Below the pieces are notes generated by a model. The model saw only the letters and a program-made list of their open reading frames with translations, made no database searches and was not told the origin of the DNA. DNA of 64,000 nucleotides from Helicobacter pylori. Its GTDB lineage: Bacteria > Campylobacterota > Campylobacteria > Campylobacterales > Helicobacteraceae. How positions within the stretch are numbered: the first letter of the stretch is position 1; each line of letters starts with the position of its first letter. The stretch lies in contig NZ_CP011486.1 of NCBI RefSeq assembly GCF_001653455.1, positions 1-64,000 of the forward strand. Reading direction: 5' to 3'. A program made the position numbers and the translations under genes. Below are positions 1-9,760 of the stretch, one piece after another.

Positions 1-10
1 TTTAGGTATA

Positions 11-35
11 AAAAACCCTTAATTCAAGGGTTTTT
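11..35 (-). terminator. Rho-independent-type hairpin at the end of nusB
   Basis: A perfect 10-bp inverted repeat (AAAAACCCTT / AAGGGTTTTT) with a 5-base loop overlaps the nusB stop codon. On the minus strand the stem ends in a T run, as expected for an intrinsic terminator of the kdsA-ribH-nusB transcript. The A/T symmetry means it could also stop transcription coming from the other side. Confidence 0.7.
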
Positions 36-435
36 GAGCGAGTTTTTTGCTTAAAGAATCCAAGATGGCGTTTAAAAATTTAGGGGTGTTAGGCTCAGCA
101 TAGAGTTTGCCAAGCTCTATGCATTCATTGATGATGATAGGGTTTTGTGTGGGCGTGAAGCCAATTTCATACGCTCCTAAGCGTAAAATCGCCTTTTCCA
201 TACTCCCTAAGCGTTTGAAATCCCAATCTTTTAAATGCGGTTCAATGAGAGCGTCAATTTCATTGATTTTTTCTAACACGCCATTAAAAAGGCTTAAGGC
301 GAAAGCGAGCTGGTTGTTTTTAATCTTTTTTTCTTCTAGCATGCTGGGGGCGATTTTTTTAATTTCTTCATTACCGCTTTCAAACGCATACAACAATTCA
401 ATCACAGCCCCCCTGGCTTGAGTTCGTGTCGCCAT
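19..435 (-). CDS. nusB: Transcription antitermination protein NusB
   Basis: The product is 138 residues, the normal length of NusB, an all-helical RNA-binding protein that joins NusE (S10) on boxA RNA to support rRNA antitermination. It opens with ATRTQARGAVIELLYAFE, the typical N-terminal helix containing the RNA-contact residues, and carries the family signature PIIINECIELGKLYA near residue 100 and a C-terminal FLNAILDSL helix. It is the last gene of a minus-strand run with ribH and kdsA; only one base separates it from ribH, so co-transcription is likely. The start ATG lies directly after the ribH stop. Confidence 0.95.
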   Translation of the reverse strand: MATRTQARGAVIELLYAFESGNEEIKKIAPSMLEEKKIKNNQLAFALSLFNGVLEKINEIDALIEPHLKDWDFKRLGSMEKAILRLGAYEIGFTPTQNPIIINECIELGKLYAEPNTPKFLNAILDSLSKKLAQKPLN

Positions 436-436
436 T

Positions 437-907
437 TTAACCCTTGAGAGTTTGGCACAAGCTCAATAATTCAATGAGGGTGCTCATCGCTTCAAAGCCC
501 TTATTACCGGCTTTACTGCCCGCTCTTTCAATCGCTTGTTCAATGTTGTCTGTGGTAAGCACCCCAAAGCTTACCGGCATGCTATATTTTAACATCGTGT
601 TGGCAATGCCCTTAGTCGCTTCCGCGCTCACGTAGTCAAAATGCGGAGTCCCCCCTCTAATGATCGCTCCTAAAACGCACACGCCATCGTATTTTTGGCT
701 CTCTAACAATTTGTCCAAAATCAAAGGCAATTCATAAGCCCCAGGCACTAGCACGAGATCTAAAAGATCCTCATCGCCCCCATGCCTTTTAAAGCAATCA
801 ATCGCCCCTTCTTGTAACCTGTCTGTGATAATGTGGTTGAAGCGCGAGGTTACAATAGCGATTCTTTCATTCCCTTGCAGTTGTAATTTCCCTTCTATGA
901 GTTGCAT
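437..907 (-). CDS. ribH: 6,7-dimethyl-8-ribityllumazine synthase
   Basis: RibH condenses 5-amino-6-ribitylamino-uracil with 3,4-dihydroxy-2-butanone 4-phosphate in the penultimate step of riboflavin synthesis. At 156 residues it has the usual single-domain length of this icosahedral enzyme. Visible signatures are IVTSRFN near residue 18 (substrate pocket), VPGAYELP near 54, [14 protein letters not shown] near 80-93 (phosphate-binding loop with the catalytic His) and FGVLTTDN near 114. It lies between kdsA and nusB, with a 1-base gap to nusB and a 9-base gap to kdsA, matching the conserved ribH-nusB pairing of epsilonproteobacteria. Nothing unusual is seen. Confidence 0.95.
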   Translation of the reverse strand: MQLIEGKLQLQGNERIAIVTSRFNHIITDRLQEGAIDCFKRHGGDEDLLDLVLVPGAYELPLILDKLLESQKYDGVCVLGAIIRGGTPHFDYVSAEATKGIANTMLKYSMPVSFGVLTTDNIEQAIERAGSKAGNKGFEAMSTLIELLSLCQTLKG

Positions 908-916
908 GAATTTCCT

Positions 917-1747
917 TTAAAATAAATTTTGGATTTTTAACATATCGGTTACTAAATTTTCAAGTTCATCAGGTTTGAGCATGTTCGCCCCATCGCTTAA
1001 GGCGTTTTTAGGATCAACATGCGTTTCTGCAAACAATCCATCAATGCCCACCGCAGCTGCGGCTCTGGCTAAAATAGGGGCAAAAGAGCTTTCTCCTGAG
1101 CTTTTCCCGTTCGCGCCCCCTGGCATTTGCACGCTATGGGTAGCGTCAAAAATCACCGGGGCAAATTCTCGCATGATTTTTAAAGAGCGCATATCCACCA
1201 CTAAATTCCCATACCCAAAGCTGCTCCCCCTTTCGCACAGCCACACGCCATTAGCTAAAGCGTTTTCATAAGTGGGGGTTTGAATGCTCTTATCCCTTGT
1301 TTTAAGGGCTTTTAAGACAGAATATTGCATGTCTTTTGGGTTCATGAATTGCCCTTTTTTAATGTTAATAATGGCGTTAGTTTGACTCACTTCCACAATC
1401 AAATCCGTTTGCCGGCACAAAAACGCCGGGATTTGTAAAATATCCGCTACTTTGGCCGCTATGCTTGCTTGATAGCTCTCATGCACATCGGTTAAAATCT
1501 TATAACCAAATGCATCTTTGATAGCCTGTAACATTTCTAAGCCCTTTTCTAATCCAGGCCCTCTGTAACTTTCCAAACTCGTGCGGTTCGCCTTATCAAA
1601 GCTCGCCTTAAAATAAAAATCCAACCGCTCGTTATGGGCTAAGGGTTGCAACTTCGTAGCGATGCTTTTTAAATTATCTAAACTCTCAATGACGCATGGC
1701 CCAGCGATTAAAACTTTTTTAGGGGTTTTTGTTTCAGGGGTTTTCAT
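917..1747 (-). CDS. kdsA: 2-dehydro-3-deoxyphosphooctonate aldolase (KDO-8-P synthase)
   Basis: This cytosolic enzyme joins phosphoenolpyruvate and arabinose 5-phosphate to make KDO 8-phosphate for the lipopolysaccharide inner core. The 276-residue product matches the family length. Signatures in order are [10 protein letters not shown] near residue 14, [14 protein letters not shown] near 45, the KILTDVH strand and, further on, [15 protein letters not shown] (metal and substrate loop) and [17 protein letters not shown] near the C-terminus. Its start region overlaps the end of the upstream carbonic anhydrase gene by 14 bases, so translational coupling is likely. Confidence 0.95.
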   Translation of the reverse strand: MKTPETKTPKKVLIAGPCVIESLDNLKSIATKLQPLAHNERLDFYFKASFDKANRTSLESYRGPGLEKGLEMLQAIKDAFGYKILTDVHESYQASIAAKVADILQIPAFLCRQTDLIVEVSQTNAIINIKKGQFMNPKDMQYSVLKALKTRDKSIQTPTYENALANGVWLCERGSSFGYGNLVVDMRSLKIMREFAPVIFDATHSVQMPGGANGKSSGESSFAPILARAAAAVGIDGLFAETHVDPKNALSDGANMLKPDELENLVTDMLKIQNLF

Positions 1748-2399
1748 GGTTTATCCTTTGTTTAATGGTTTCTTCAATGGGTTCAAAAAAATGGCTTTCA
1801 AAATTATAATTATAAATCTTGCCTGTCTCTATTATATAATGCCAACCAAAAATTTTCAATTCATTCTTGCTCACTTTCTCTTGGATAAAATCATAGCTTA
1901 AGAGGTTGTTGAGCTGCAAGCGCACGTTCAAACGCTCCGTAAGCCATGATCGCCTTGCAGAATGGCTGCTGAATTGCGGGTGATCTTTTAATTCTTCTTT
2001 GATAGGCTCTAAAAATTGTATCCAATTTGCGATATAAGGGGTTTTGGCTTTGGTGGCTTCATCATCAATCAGATGGATGCTCCCGCAAGCCCCGCAATTG
2101 CTATGCCCGCAAATAATAACATTTTGAATGCCCACATGCATGATAGCGTATTCAATGCTCGCAATGGTAGAAAGGGATTCTTTATAGCTTGTTTTAGGGG
2201 GGATCACATTGCCCATGTTACGGATCACATACAATTCGCCCGGTTTGGTGCCAGTGATTAGATTAGGCACGACTCGTGAATCCACGCAAGAAATGAACAA
2301 AGTGTGAGGCTTTTGCTTAGTCTTTAAGCTTTCATAAAGTTCTTTAAGCTCTTCGTATTCGTTCTCTTGAAACTCTAGCGCCCCTAAAAATGCTTTCAC
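1734..2399 (-). CDS. icfA: Beta-class carbonic anhydrase
   Basis: The 221-residue product has the full zinc site of beta carbonic anhydrases: C38 and D40-R42 in the CVDSR motif, then H99 and C102 in the GHSNCGAC motif. It interconverts CO2 and bicarbonate in the cytoplasm. In H. pylori it works beside the periplasmic alpha enzyme in acid acclimation, using CO2 released by urease. No signal peptide is visible, which agrees with a cytoplasmic location. It heads the minus-strand run that continues into kdsA, which it overlaps by 14 bases. Confidence 0.93.
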   Translation of the reverse strand: MKAFLGALEFQENEYEELKELYESLKTKQKPHTLFISCVDSRVVPNLITGTKPGELYVIRNMGNVIPPKTSYKESLSTIASIEYAIMHVGIQNVIICGHSNCGACGSIHLIDDEATKAKTPYIANWIQFLEPIKEELKDHPQFSSHSARRSWLTERLNVRLQLNNLLSYDFIQEKVSKNELKIFGWHYIIETGKIYNYNFESHFFEPIEETIKQRINHENP

Positions 2400-2483
2400 T
2401 CTTTAACCCTTGCATCTAATTTTATAAACTTGGTTTTATTTCCAAACGCTTATCATAGCTAAAATTCTTCCATTTCTTTTTGT

Positions 2484-2489
2484 TATAAT
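2484..2489 (+). promoter_or_regulatory. -10 box upstream of pyrF
   Basis: A perfect TATAAT lies 30 bases before the pyrF ATG in the divergent gap between the carbonic anhydrase gene and pyrF. No clear -35 hexamer is present, as is usual for the vegetative promoters of this species. Confidence 0.6.
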
Positions 2490-2518
2490 GGCGTTATTTT
2501 ACACTTTAAAGGGCTTTC

Positions 2519-3202
2519 ATGCAATTATGTGTCTCGCTAGACTTGGAGGAAAAAAAGGATAACCTTTCTTTATTAAAAGAACTGAAAGGCTTAGATTTAT
2601 GGGCTAAAGTGGGGCTTAGATCGTTTATAAGAGATGGGGCTGTTTTTTTAGATGAGATCAGAAAGATTGATGGGAATTTTAAGATTTTTTTAGATTTGAA
2701 GCTCTATGATATTCCTTATACGATGGCAAATGCCGCATTAGAATGCGCGAAATTAGACATTGATATGCTCACCGTGCATTTAAGTAGTGGCAAAATCGCG
2801 CTAACAACCTTAATGCAACGCCTGAACGCTCTTGAAAAACGCCCCTTGATCATGGGCGTGAGCGCTTTAACGAGCTTTAGCGAAGAGGAATTTTTGAGCG
2901 TGTATAACGCTCCTTTAAAAACTCAAGCGGTAAAATTAAGCGCTATGGGTAAAGAGAGCGGTATTGATGGGGTGGTGTGTTCGGTGTTTGAAAGTTTGGC
3001 GATTAAAGAAAGTTTGGGTAAGGGCTTTTTGACTTTAACCCCTGGTATAAGACTCAATAAAAGCGATAAAGAAGATCAAGAAAGGGTGGCTAACGCTAAA
3101 GAAGCTAAACAAAATTTAAGCGATTTTATCGTGGTGGGCCGCCCCATTTACCAAGCTAAAGAGCCTAGAGAAGTGGCTTTAGAGCTTTTAAAGGATTGTT
3201 GA
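2519..3202 (+). CDS. pyrF: Orotidine 5'-phosphate decarboxylase
   Basis: PyrF performs the last step of UMP synthesis, the decarboxylation of OMP. The 227-residue TIM-barrel protein shows the catalytic charge network D59-x-K61-xx-D64 in FLDLKLYDIP, and the phosphate loop near the C-terminus as LTPGIR followed by FIVVGRPI. Its stop codon is followed directly by the panC ATG, so the two genes form a two-gene unit from the TATAAT at 2484. Confidence 0.95.
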   Translation: MQLCVSLDLEEKKDNLSLLKELKGLDLWAKVGLRSFIRDGAVFLDEIRKIDGNFKIFLDLKLYDIPYTMANAALECAKLDIDMLTVHLSSGKIALTTLMQRLNALEKRPLIMGVSALTSFSEEEFLSVYNAPLKTQAVKLSAMGKESGIDGVVCSVFESLAIKESLGKGFLTLTPGIRLNKSDKEDQERVANAKEAKQNLSDFIVVGRPIYQAKEPREVALELLKDC

Positions 3203-4033
3203 ATGCAAGTTTTAGAAACGATTGCCACTTTAAGAGAATATCGTAAAAGTTTGAAAGAAAGCGTTGGGTTTGTGCCGACTATGGGGGCTTTACACAAAGG
3301 GCATCAAAGCCTGATAGAAAGGAGTTTGAAAGAAAATCCTCACACGATTGTAAGCATTTTTGTCAACCCCACACAATTTGGGGCTAACGAAGATTTTAGC
3401 GCTTACCCTCGCCCTTTAGAAAAGGATCTGGCTTTATGCGAAACATTAGGCGTTAATGCGGTGTTTGCACCTAAAATCAGCGAGATGTATCCTTACAAAG
3501 CAGAGCAACGCTTAAAACTCCATGCCCCTACATTTTTATCCCATTCTTTAGAAGGAGCCATGCGTAAGGGGCATTTTGATGGGGTTATTCAGGTCGTGTT
3601 AAGGTTGTTCCATCTTATTAATCCCACTAGAGCGTATTTTGGTAAAAAGGACGCCCAACAGCTTTTGATCATCCAGCATTTGGTGAAAGATTTGCTTTTA
3701 GACATTGAAATAGCGCCATGCGAAATCGTGCGCGATAGCGATCGTTTAGCTTTAAGCTCTAGGAATGCATATTTGAATGCGACAGAAAGAAAACAAGCCC
3801 TAGCGATCCCAAAAGCTTTAGAAAAAATCCAGCAAGCCATAGATGGGGGCGAAAAAGCATGCGAAACGCTTCAAAACCTAGGGCTTGAGATTTTAAAAAA
3901 TTTAGAAGTGGATTATTTGGAGTTTTGCAACCACAAACTAGAGCCTTTAAAGATCATAGAGCCAACTCACACGCTCATTTTAGTGGCGGCTCGCGCGGGT
4001 AAAACAAGGCTTTTAGACAATTTATGGGTGTAG
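3203..4033 (+). CDS. panC: Pantothenate synthetase
   Basis: PanC is an ATP-dependent ligase that joins pantoate and beta-alanine. The 276-residue product carries the nucleotidyltransferase signature [10 protein letters not shown] at residues 25-34 (the HxGH motif is H31-K-G-H34), FVNPTQF near 55, [10 protein letters not shown] near 147 and the KMSKS-like loop LSSRNAYL near 185. The beta-alanine comes from PanD, encoded at 34843. It directly abuts pyrF upstream. Confidence 0.95.
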   Translation: MQVLETIATLREYRKSLKESVGFVPTMGALHKGHQSLIERSLKENPHTIVSIFVNPTQFGANEDFSAYPRPLEKDLALCETLGVNAVFAPKISEMYPYKAEQRLKLHAPTFLSHSLEGAMRKGHFDGVIQVVLRLFHLINPTRAYFGKKDAQQLLIIQHLVKDLLLDIEIAPCEIVRDSDRLALSSRNAYLNATERKQALAIPKALEKIQQAIDGGEKACETLQNLGLEILKNLEVDYLEFCNHKLEPLKIIEPTHTLILVAARAGKTRLLDNLWV

Positions 4034-4045
4034 TTTAAAATTTCA

Positions 4046-4121
4046 TGGCGACCCTTGAAAGATTTGAACTTCCGTTTCCACCGTGAAAGGGTGGTATCCT
4101 TGGCCACTAGATGAAAGGGTC
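4046..4121 (-). tRNA. tRNA-Glu (anticodon TTC)
   Basis: The reverse complement folds into a 76-nt cloverleaf with a 7-bp acceptor stem (GACCCTT/AAGGGTC), an anticodon loop CTTTCAC giving TTC, a T-loop GTTCAAATC and an encoded 3' CCA. It is the first of five tRNA genes on the minus strand and differs in its acceptor stem and T-arm from the second Glu tRNA at 4407. Confidence 0.93.
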
Positions 4122-4178
4122 ATTTTTAACGATTGATTATTATACTAAAGCGTAGAAAATGATTTAAAAAGCGCTTGG

Positions 4179-4255
4179 TGGCGGAGCGGACGGGACTCGA
4201 ACCCGCGACCCCCTGCGTGACAGGCAGATATTCTAACCAGCTGAACTACCGCTCC
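4179..4255 (-). tRNA. tRNA-Asp (anticodon GTC)
   Basis: The 77-nt cloverleaf has acceptor GGAGCGG/CCGCTCC, anticodon loop CTGTCAC (GTC), T-loop GGTTCGAGTCC and an encoded CCA. It lies in the five-gene minus-strand tRNA array. Confidence 0.95.
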
Positions 4256-4298
4256 CTATCCAAACTCCATAGCTTAAAACGCATGCTTGAAGCTCATA

Positions 4299-4374
4299 TG
4301 GTGGTCGCTATAAGACTCGAACTTATGACATCTACCTTGTAAGGGTAGCGCTCTACCAACTGAGCTAAGCGACC
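4299..4374 (-). tRNA. tRNA-Val (anticodon TAC)
   Basis: The 76-nt cloverleaf has acceptor GGTCGCT/AGCGACC, anticodon loop CTTACAA (TAC), T-loop GTTCGAGTC and an encoded CCA. It belongs to the five-gene minus-strand tRNA array. Confidence 0.95.
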
Positions 4375-4406
4375 AAAATATTGAGATAAATCCAACTTTA
4401 AAAGAG

Positions 4407-4481
4407 TGGTGACTCCTAGGGGATTTGAACCCCTGTAACCACCGTGAAAGGGTGGTATCCTAACCACTAGATGAAGGAGCC
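4407..4481 (-). tRNA. tRNA-Glu (anticodon TTC), second copy
   Basis: The 75-nt cloverleaf has acceptor GGCTCCT/AGGAGTC, with a G-T pair at the second position, anticodon loop CTTTCAC (TTC) and an encoded CCA. It shares the anticodon arm with the Glu tRNA at 4046 but has different acceptor and T-stem sequences. Confidence 0.93.
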
Positions 4482-4491
4482 ACGATGCTCA

Positions 4492-4567
<76 letters not shown>

Positions 4568-5234
4568 TCACAAAAAGATAATGATACAATTTTTTTTAAC
4601 GCTTGTCAAGGATAATCAACAATAATTGAAAGATACCGCTCTTTTTACAGAAATTGCGTGCTTTTAAGTGGCATTAGTAGCCAATATTACGCTTAAAATT
4701 TTGGTTGCGTTTAATGGCATTGTCTCAAAACAAACGGCGTTTTTGTTGGTTATTGTTGTTTTTGGGGTTTTAAAAAAAATTTGTTTTGATCAAGCTCTTA
4801 TTAGGATTTAATGCTTTTTTAAAAAATTTCATTTTTAAAAACGGGTTTTTAAATTTTGCTTTATCGTTTTAGATTTGATTTTGTGGTAAAAATCATTTTC
4901 TTAAAGAATAGGGGGGGATTTTAAAATCATTCTCCCCTACAACCCCCAACCAAAAACCCCTAAAAAGAGCGCTTTTTTTAAGAGGCTATCGTTTGCTTAC
5001 ACAAGTTTTTTTATTGTTGGTTGTAAAAAACGCCTTTGAGTGTTTTTTATGATTAGCGTTTGAAAATAAAAACTTTGTTTTGTAAAAAAGATTAAAAGAT
5101 TAAAAAATCAGTAAAAAGAAAACTAAACCCCCCCCCAACAAGAGAGAGTTTAAAAAAAGAGAGTTTAAAAAAAGAGAGTTTAAAGAAGAAACCCCTTAAA
5201 AAGAGGGTTCAAAAAAGGCACTCAAAGAGAGCGT
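4568..5234. other. Gene-free stretch between the tRNA array and hopZ
   Basis: No convincing open frame is seen in this AT-rich stretch downstream of hopZ. It holds blocks of 24 to about 85 bases also present around hopD (the block at 4865, the hairpin-like CATTCTCCCC block near 4930 and the block at 5021-5082), a C9 tract at 5128-5136 and a 15-bp tandem repeat at 5143-5186. Confidence 0.6.
5143..5186. repeat. 15-bp tandem repeat, about three copies
   Basis: The unit AGAGAGTTTAAAAAA starts at 5143, 5158 and 5173, just beyond the hopZ stop codon. A different 13-bp tandem repeat occupies the same relative position after hopD. Confidence 0.8.
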
Positions 5235-7262
5235 TTAATACGCAAACACATAGTTGAGATACACGCTATACAATCTGCGGTATTCTAGTTTAGCGCCCAT
5301 GAAAGAATAGTAGTTCGTGTTGATGGTGGGGATTTTCACGCCTAATTCCACGCCATGCTGGGCGGCATGATCGCTCGCTTTTTTCTTGAGTTTAGCGAGA
5401 TTCATTCTCAAGCCCAGATTGAACAAGAATTGGAAATTCGCCACATTCATTTTAGCGCTATAGACATTACTCACGGTCGCTAAATTCACATATTGGGAAT
5501 TGAGCCACGAAGTCCCAGCTAGTGCGATACCGCCAAACACCCCAAAAGAAATCTTGCTGTTTTTAGTGGTTTTATCGTTGATGAAGTTATAAAGGACATC
5601 TGTCCCTACCCCATAAGTGAACACATCAGAGGCCGAGTTGAAAAAGCTGGATTTGATATAAGCATGGTTATAGTCAAAGAAGCCGTAATACCTTAATCCC
5701 CAAGTTTTCTTTTCGCCAAAAAATTGCTTATAGCCCACTTGCACGCCGATCCCGTTCATCGCGCCGTTGTTGGTTTGAGAGCTGATTAAACCGATGCGTC
5801 TGAAAGGGTTATGCCCTAATTCTTGCGTAGCGATTAGTAATTGCGAATAGGCGCTCTGGTTGATTTGATAAACGGTCTTTAAGCCCCCAGGGTTATTAGG
5901 GTTAGTGGATTGGCTTATCAAATTTTTAAGGAATGGGGCATTAGGCGTGTTTGAAGCGGTCGTGGTGATGCTGTTATAAGTGCTGTTTAAATTACTGAGA
6001 CTGCCTCTAAAATCAAGTATGGTGCGCGCCAGCAATTGAGCTTGCTTGATTTGCTCTTCTTGAGAGCCAAAATGCGCAAGGCTGTTATCTAAAGCGGTGA
6101 TTGTCTCTTGCACATACGCGCAACCCGCTCCCCAAGTGTTGTTAGTAACCCCTTCATTAGGCAATGTCCCACCCCCATTTCTGCAAGCTGCCAGGTAGTC
6201 TGTGGTGAATTTTGTGGGGATAGCGTTAAGATCGCTTTTGATTTGATTGGCCAGACTGAGCATCTTGGCTTGCGCGTCTGCATGGTTGAGCATGTTTTGA
6301 GCGAAAGCCCTGTCAGAAGAAGTGTAAGGGTTGAAATCTTGCGGCGCGTTTTGATGGTTTTGTTGGTTAGTATTAAGGCTTTGAGCTTGCGCGACGATTT
6401 CTTGGGCGTTTTTGATCATGCTAGTAACAGCGCTAAACTCGGTGGCAAAAACTTGACACACATTCCCTGTCGTATTTAACCCCCACGGTTCACCCCCATT
6501 TGAATCTTGAGCGGTATTTACCCATGGGCAGTTTGTAGTAAGGACACTTATCATTTTACTAGCTTCTTGCAAAAGAGTTTGGGCGTTATTGGTAATAGTA
6601 GTAGTAGTAGTAGTAGTAGTAGTTTTATCTTGTTGCCCATTAGTTTGTGTTGTTATTGTTATAGTTACCTTTTTTCCTGCACCATCCAAAACAGGAAACC
6701 CATTGCCGTTTTTTAAGGCTTGTTGGATAGCTTGATAAGCGTTATTAAGCACCTTAAAATTATCTATGGATAAAGGACCGCTAACTCCGTTGTTATAATG
6801 GGTTAAATTACAATTAATAGAACTTGATTTATACCCTGGTTGACCCTCAAAGGTTACGCTTTGTTGCCCACTCTTACCAGGACCGCATTGCACATTATAA
6901 GCTATCACATTCCACAACCCAACCGCCGCATTGAGCGCTAAAGAGACGGCTTGATAGGCCGGGGAATTGTCTTTTTCGCCGGTCAAACCTTGCGTGTTGG
7001 CTTTTAAATTATCGATTGCAGCATTGATTTCTGAAGGGCTGCTCGCGTTCGTTACCGCGCGATTGAGGTTGCTGAAATTGTTTAAAAGGTTGCTCAAACT
7101 CTCATAAGTGTCCGAGAGCTTTTGGATTTCGCCGGTGTTTTTCACCATTTGAGCGGCTTCACCGATTTGATAGCCTGCGCTTATAAAAAAGCCGTTGTCT
7201 TCAGCGTTTAAAAGCGATGAAGCGAGAGAGAGAGAGAGAGAAGTAAAGTTAGTTTTTTTCAT
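5235..7262 (-). CDS. hopZ: Outer membrane protein HopZ (phase-variable adhesin/porin)
   Basis: The 675-residue product is a Hop-family outer membrane protein. It has a signal peptide (MKKTNF, then a Ser/Leu stretch, cleavage after LLNA), the conserved mature start EDNGFFISAGYQIGEA, a variable surface domain with Cys pairs, and a C-terminal beta-barrel domain from about residue 490 (NPFRRIGLI, then NGIGVQVGYKQFFG) ending in YLNYVFAY with a terminal aromatic residue. The identity rests on its position between the tRNA array and groEL and on the CT-repeat signal sequence. HopZ is implicated in adherence to gastric epithelium. I chose the ATG at 7262, which has a good AAGGAGAA-type ribosome site; an upstream in-frame ATG at 7319 would add 19 non-signal residues. 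Nine TC units keep the gene in frame. The C-terminal half is closely similar to hopD at 23568. Confidence 0.88.
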   Translation of the reverse strand: MKKTNFTSLSLSLASSLLNAEDNGFFISAGYQIGEAAQMVKNTGEIQKLSDTYESLSNLLNNFSNLNRAVTNASSPSEINAAIDNLKANTQGLTGEKDNSPAYQAVSLALNAAVGLWNVIAYNVQCGPGKSGQQSVTFEGQPGYKSSSINCNLTHYNNGVSGPLSIDNFKVLNNAYQAIQQALKNGNGFPVLDGAGKKVTITITTQTNGQQDKTTTTTTTTTITNNAQTLLQEASKMISVLTTNCPWVNTAQDSNGGEPWGLNTTGNVCQVFATEFSAVTSMIKNAQEIVAQAQSLNTNQQNHQNAPQDFNPYTSSDRAFAQNMLNHADAQAKMLSLANQIKSDLNAIPTKFTTDYLAACRNGGGTLPNEGVTNNTWGAGCAYVQETITALDNSLAHFGSQEEQIKQAQLLARTILDFRGSLSNLNSTYNSITTTASNTPNAPFLKNLISQSTNPNNPGGLKTVYQINQSAYSQLLIATQELGHNPFRRIGLISSQTNNGAMNGIGVQVGYKQFFGEKKTWGLRYYGFFDYNHAYIKSSFFNSASDVFTYGVGTDVLYNFINDKTTKNSKISFGVFGGIALAGTSWLNSQYVNLATVSNVYSAKMNVANFQFLFNLGLRMNLAKLKKKASDHAAQHGVELGVKIPTINTNYYSFMGAKLEYRRLYSVYLNYVFAY
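6597..6623 (-). repeat. (ACT)9 trinucleotide repeat encoding poly-threonine in hopZ
   Basis: Nine ACT codons in a row on the minus strand encode poly-Thr in the variable surface domain. Unit changes would alter protein length but not frame. Confidence 0.85.
7224..7241 (-). repeat. (CT)9 dinucleotide repeat in the hopZ signal sequence
   Basis: Nine TC units on the minus strand encode alternating Ser and Leu at codons 8-13. Gain or loss of one unit by slipped-strand mispairing would shift the frame, the established phase-variation mechanism of hopZ. The present count reads through to the full protein (ON). Confidence 0.92.
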
Positions 7263-7646
7263 AAAGTTTCTCCTTGAAATAAAATTGAATGGTTGAAGTT
7301 TTATGCATTTAGAATGCATTTACGGCATTATAGCATGAAAGCGTTTTTTTTTTTTTTTGAGTTTTTGAAAAAATTTAGCATTTTTTGCATTTTTTGTGGG
7401 AAAGGGTTTTTAGGTTTTGTTTTAAGCGTTTAATATAAAGCTTGATTTTAATGGGGATTTTTTGTTGTGCGTTTTTTAAAACGAGCGGTCATTTTGTTTT
7501 TTTTAAAACGAGCGGTAATTCCGCTATGCGTTTTTTAAAGCATTTGAAACGAGCGGTTTTATCAAACCACCCCCCCAAAAAAAAGGCTTTAGAAAGGGGG
7601 GGATTTTAGAAGAGGGTTTTTAAAGGCGGGTTATTGGAAAGCGGGC
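7263..7646. other. Intergenic region upstream of hopZ
   Basis: No open frame is supported in this 384-base gap between groEL and hopZ, both on the minus strand. It contains a T15 run at 7344-7358 (A15 on the hopZ sense strand, about 82-96 bases before the hopZ start), three copies of AAACGAGCGGT (7479, 7506, 7547) and a C7/G7 inverted repeat at 7570-7602. The hopZ promoter must lie here, but I cannot place it with confidence. Confidence 0.6.
7570..7602 (-). terminator. Possible groEL terminator (C7/G7 inverted repeat)
   Basis: Seven Cs and seven Gs flank a 19-base A/T-rich spacer about 45 bases beyond the groEL stop. The stem is uninterrupted G-C. The U-tract on the minus strand is weak, so a role as terminator is an inference. 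Confidence 0.4.
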
Positions 7647-9290
<1,644 letters not shown>

Positions 9291-9309
9291 TTATCCTTTA
9301 ATAATGTTT

Positions 9310-9666
9310 TTAGTGTTTTTTGTGATCATGACAGCAAGCTTCAGCATGCTTGTGATCTTTATGATCGTGGCTATTAGCATGACAGCAAGAGCCTGCACTC
9401 ACAATACCTAAAATGTCTTCTAACTCTAACACCATGTATTCGGTGCCGTCTAAAACGATTTCTGCGCCTTTGTATTTACCAAAAGCGATCACATCGCCCT
9501 CTTTAACGCATTTGCAACCTTCGCTGATTTTATGGCTAACCGCTTTGATTACGCCCATTAAAGGCTTTTCTTTAGCGTTATCAGGGATGATGATGCCTGA
9601 ACTGGTTTTGTTCTCTTCTTCAAGTCTTTCTACTAAGACCCTTTCTCCTAGTGGCTGAAACTTCAT
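9310..9666 (-). CDS. groES: Co-chaperonin GroES (HspA) with metal-binding tail
   Basis: The first about 90 of 118 residues form the usual GroES fold ([18 protein letters not shown] at the start, the mobile loop with [13 protein letters not shown], and the roof and base strands). The remaining about 27 residues are a Helicobacter-specific tail with many His and Cys ([10 protein letters not shown], then [17 protein letters not shown]), known to bind nickel and linked to urease and hydrogenase maturation. I chose the ATG at 9666, preceded by AGGAGAAC, over an upstream ATG at 9732 because it gives the family N-terminus. The gene is first in the groES-groEL operon. Confidence 0.96.
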   Translation of the reverse strand: MKFQPLGERVLVERLEEENKTSSGIIIPDNAKEKPLMGVIKAVSHKISEGCKCVKEGDVIAFGKYKGAEIVLDGTEYMVLELEDILGIVSAGSCCHANSHDHKDHKHAEACCHDHKKH

Positions 9667-9703
9667 GTCAGTTCTCCTAAATTTGATTAAAATAAAATAG
9701 AAA

Positions 9704-9728
9704 TTAGCGCTTATTGTTCTTAAGCGAC
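9704..9728 (-). promoter_or_regulatory. CIRCE-like inverted repeat (probable HrcA operator) of groESL
   Basis: The stretch TTAGCGCTT-N-TAAGCGAC contains a perfect 6-bp inverted repeat (CGCTTA 9708-9713, TAAGCG 9721-9726) with a 7-base spacer. The left arm matches the CIRCE consensus half closely. It sits just downstream of the -10 box, where a repressor would block transcription. In H. pylori HrcA together with HspR is known to repress groESL. Confidence 0.65.
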
Positions 9729-9731
9729 ACA

Positions 9732-9760
9732 ACTATAGCGCATTTTTAGGGATAAGTCAA
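9732..9760 (-). promoter_or_regulatory. Vegetative promoter of groES-groEL
   Basis: On the minus strand TTGACT (9755-9760) and TATAGT (9732-9737) are separated by exactly 17 bases. This near-consensus pair is rare in this genome, where -35 boxes are usually absent. The transcript would start near 9725, inside the CIRCE-like repeat, leaving a leader of about 60 bases. Confidence 0.75.

Noticed and set aside
12-45. A possible bidirectional terminator used by a gene to the left
   Set aside because: Only the right-hand gene nusB is visible; nothing can be said about the left side.
5128-5136. C9 tract downstream of hopZ as a phase switch
   Set aside because: It is in non-coding DNA beyond the hopZ stop, with no frame or promoter that it could control.
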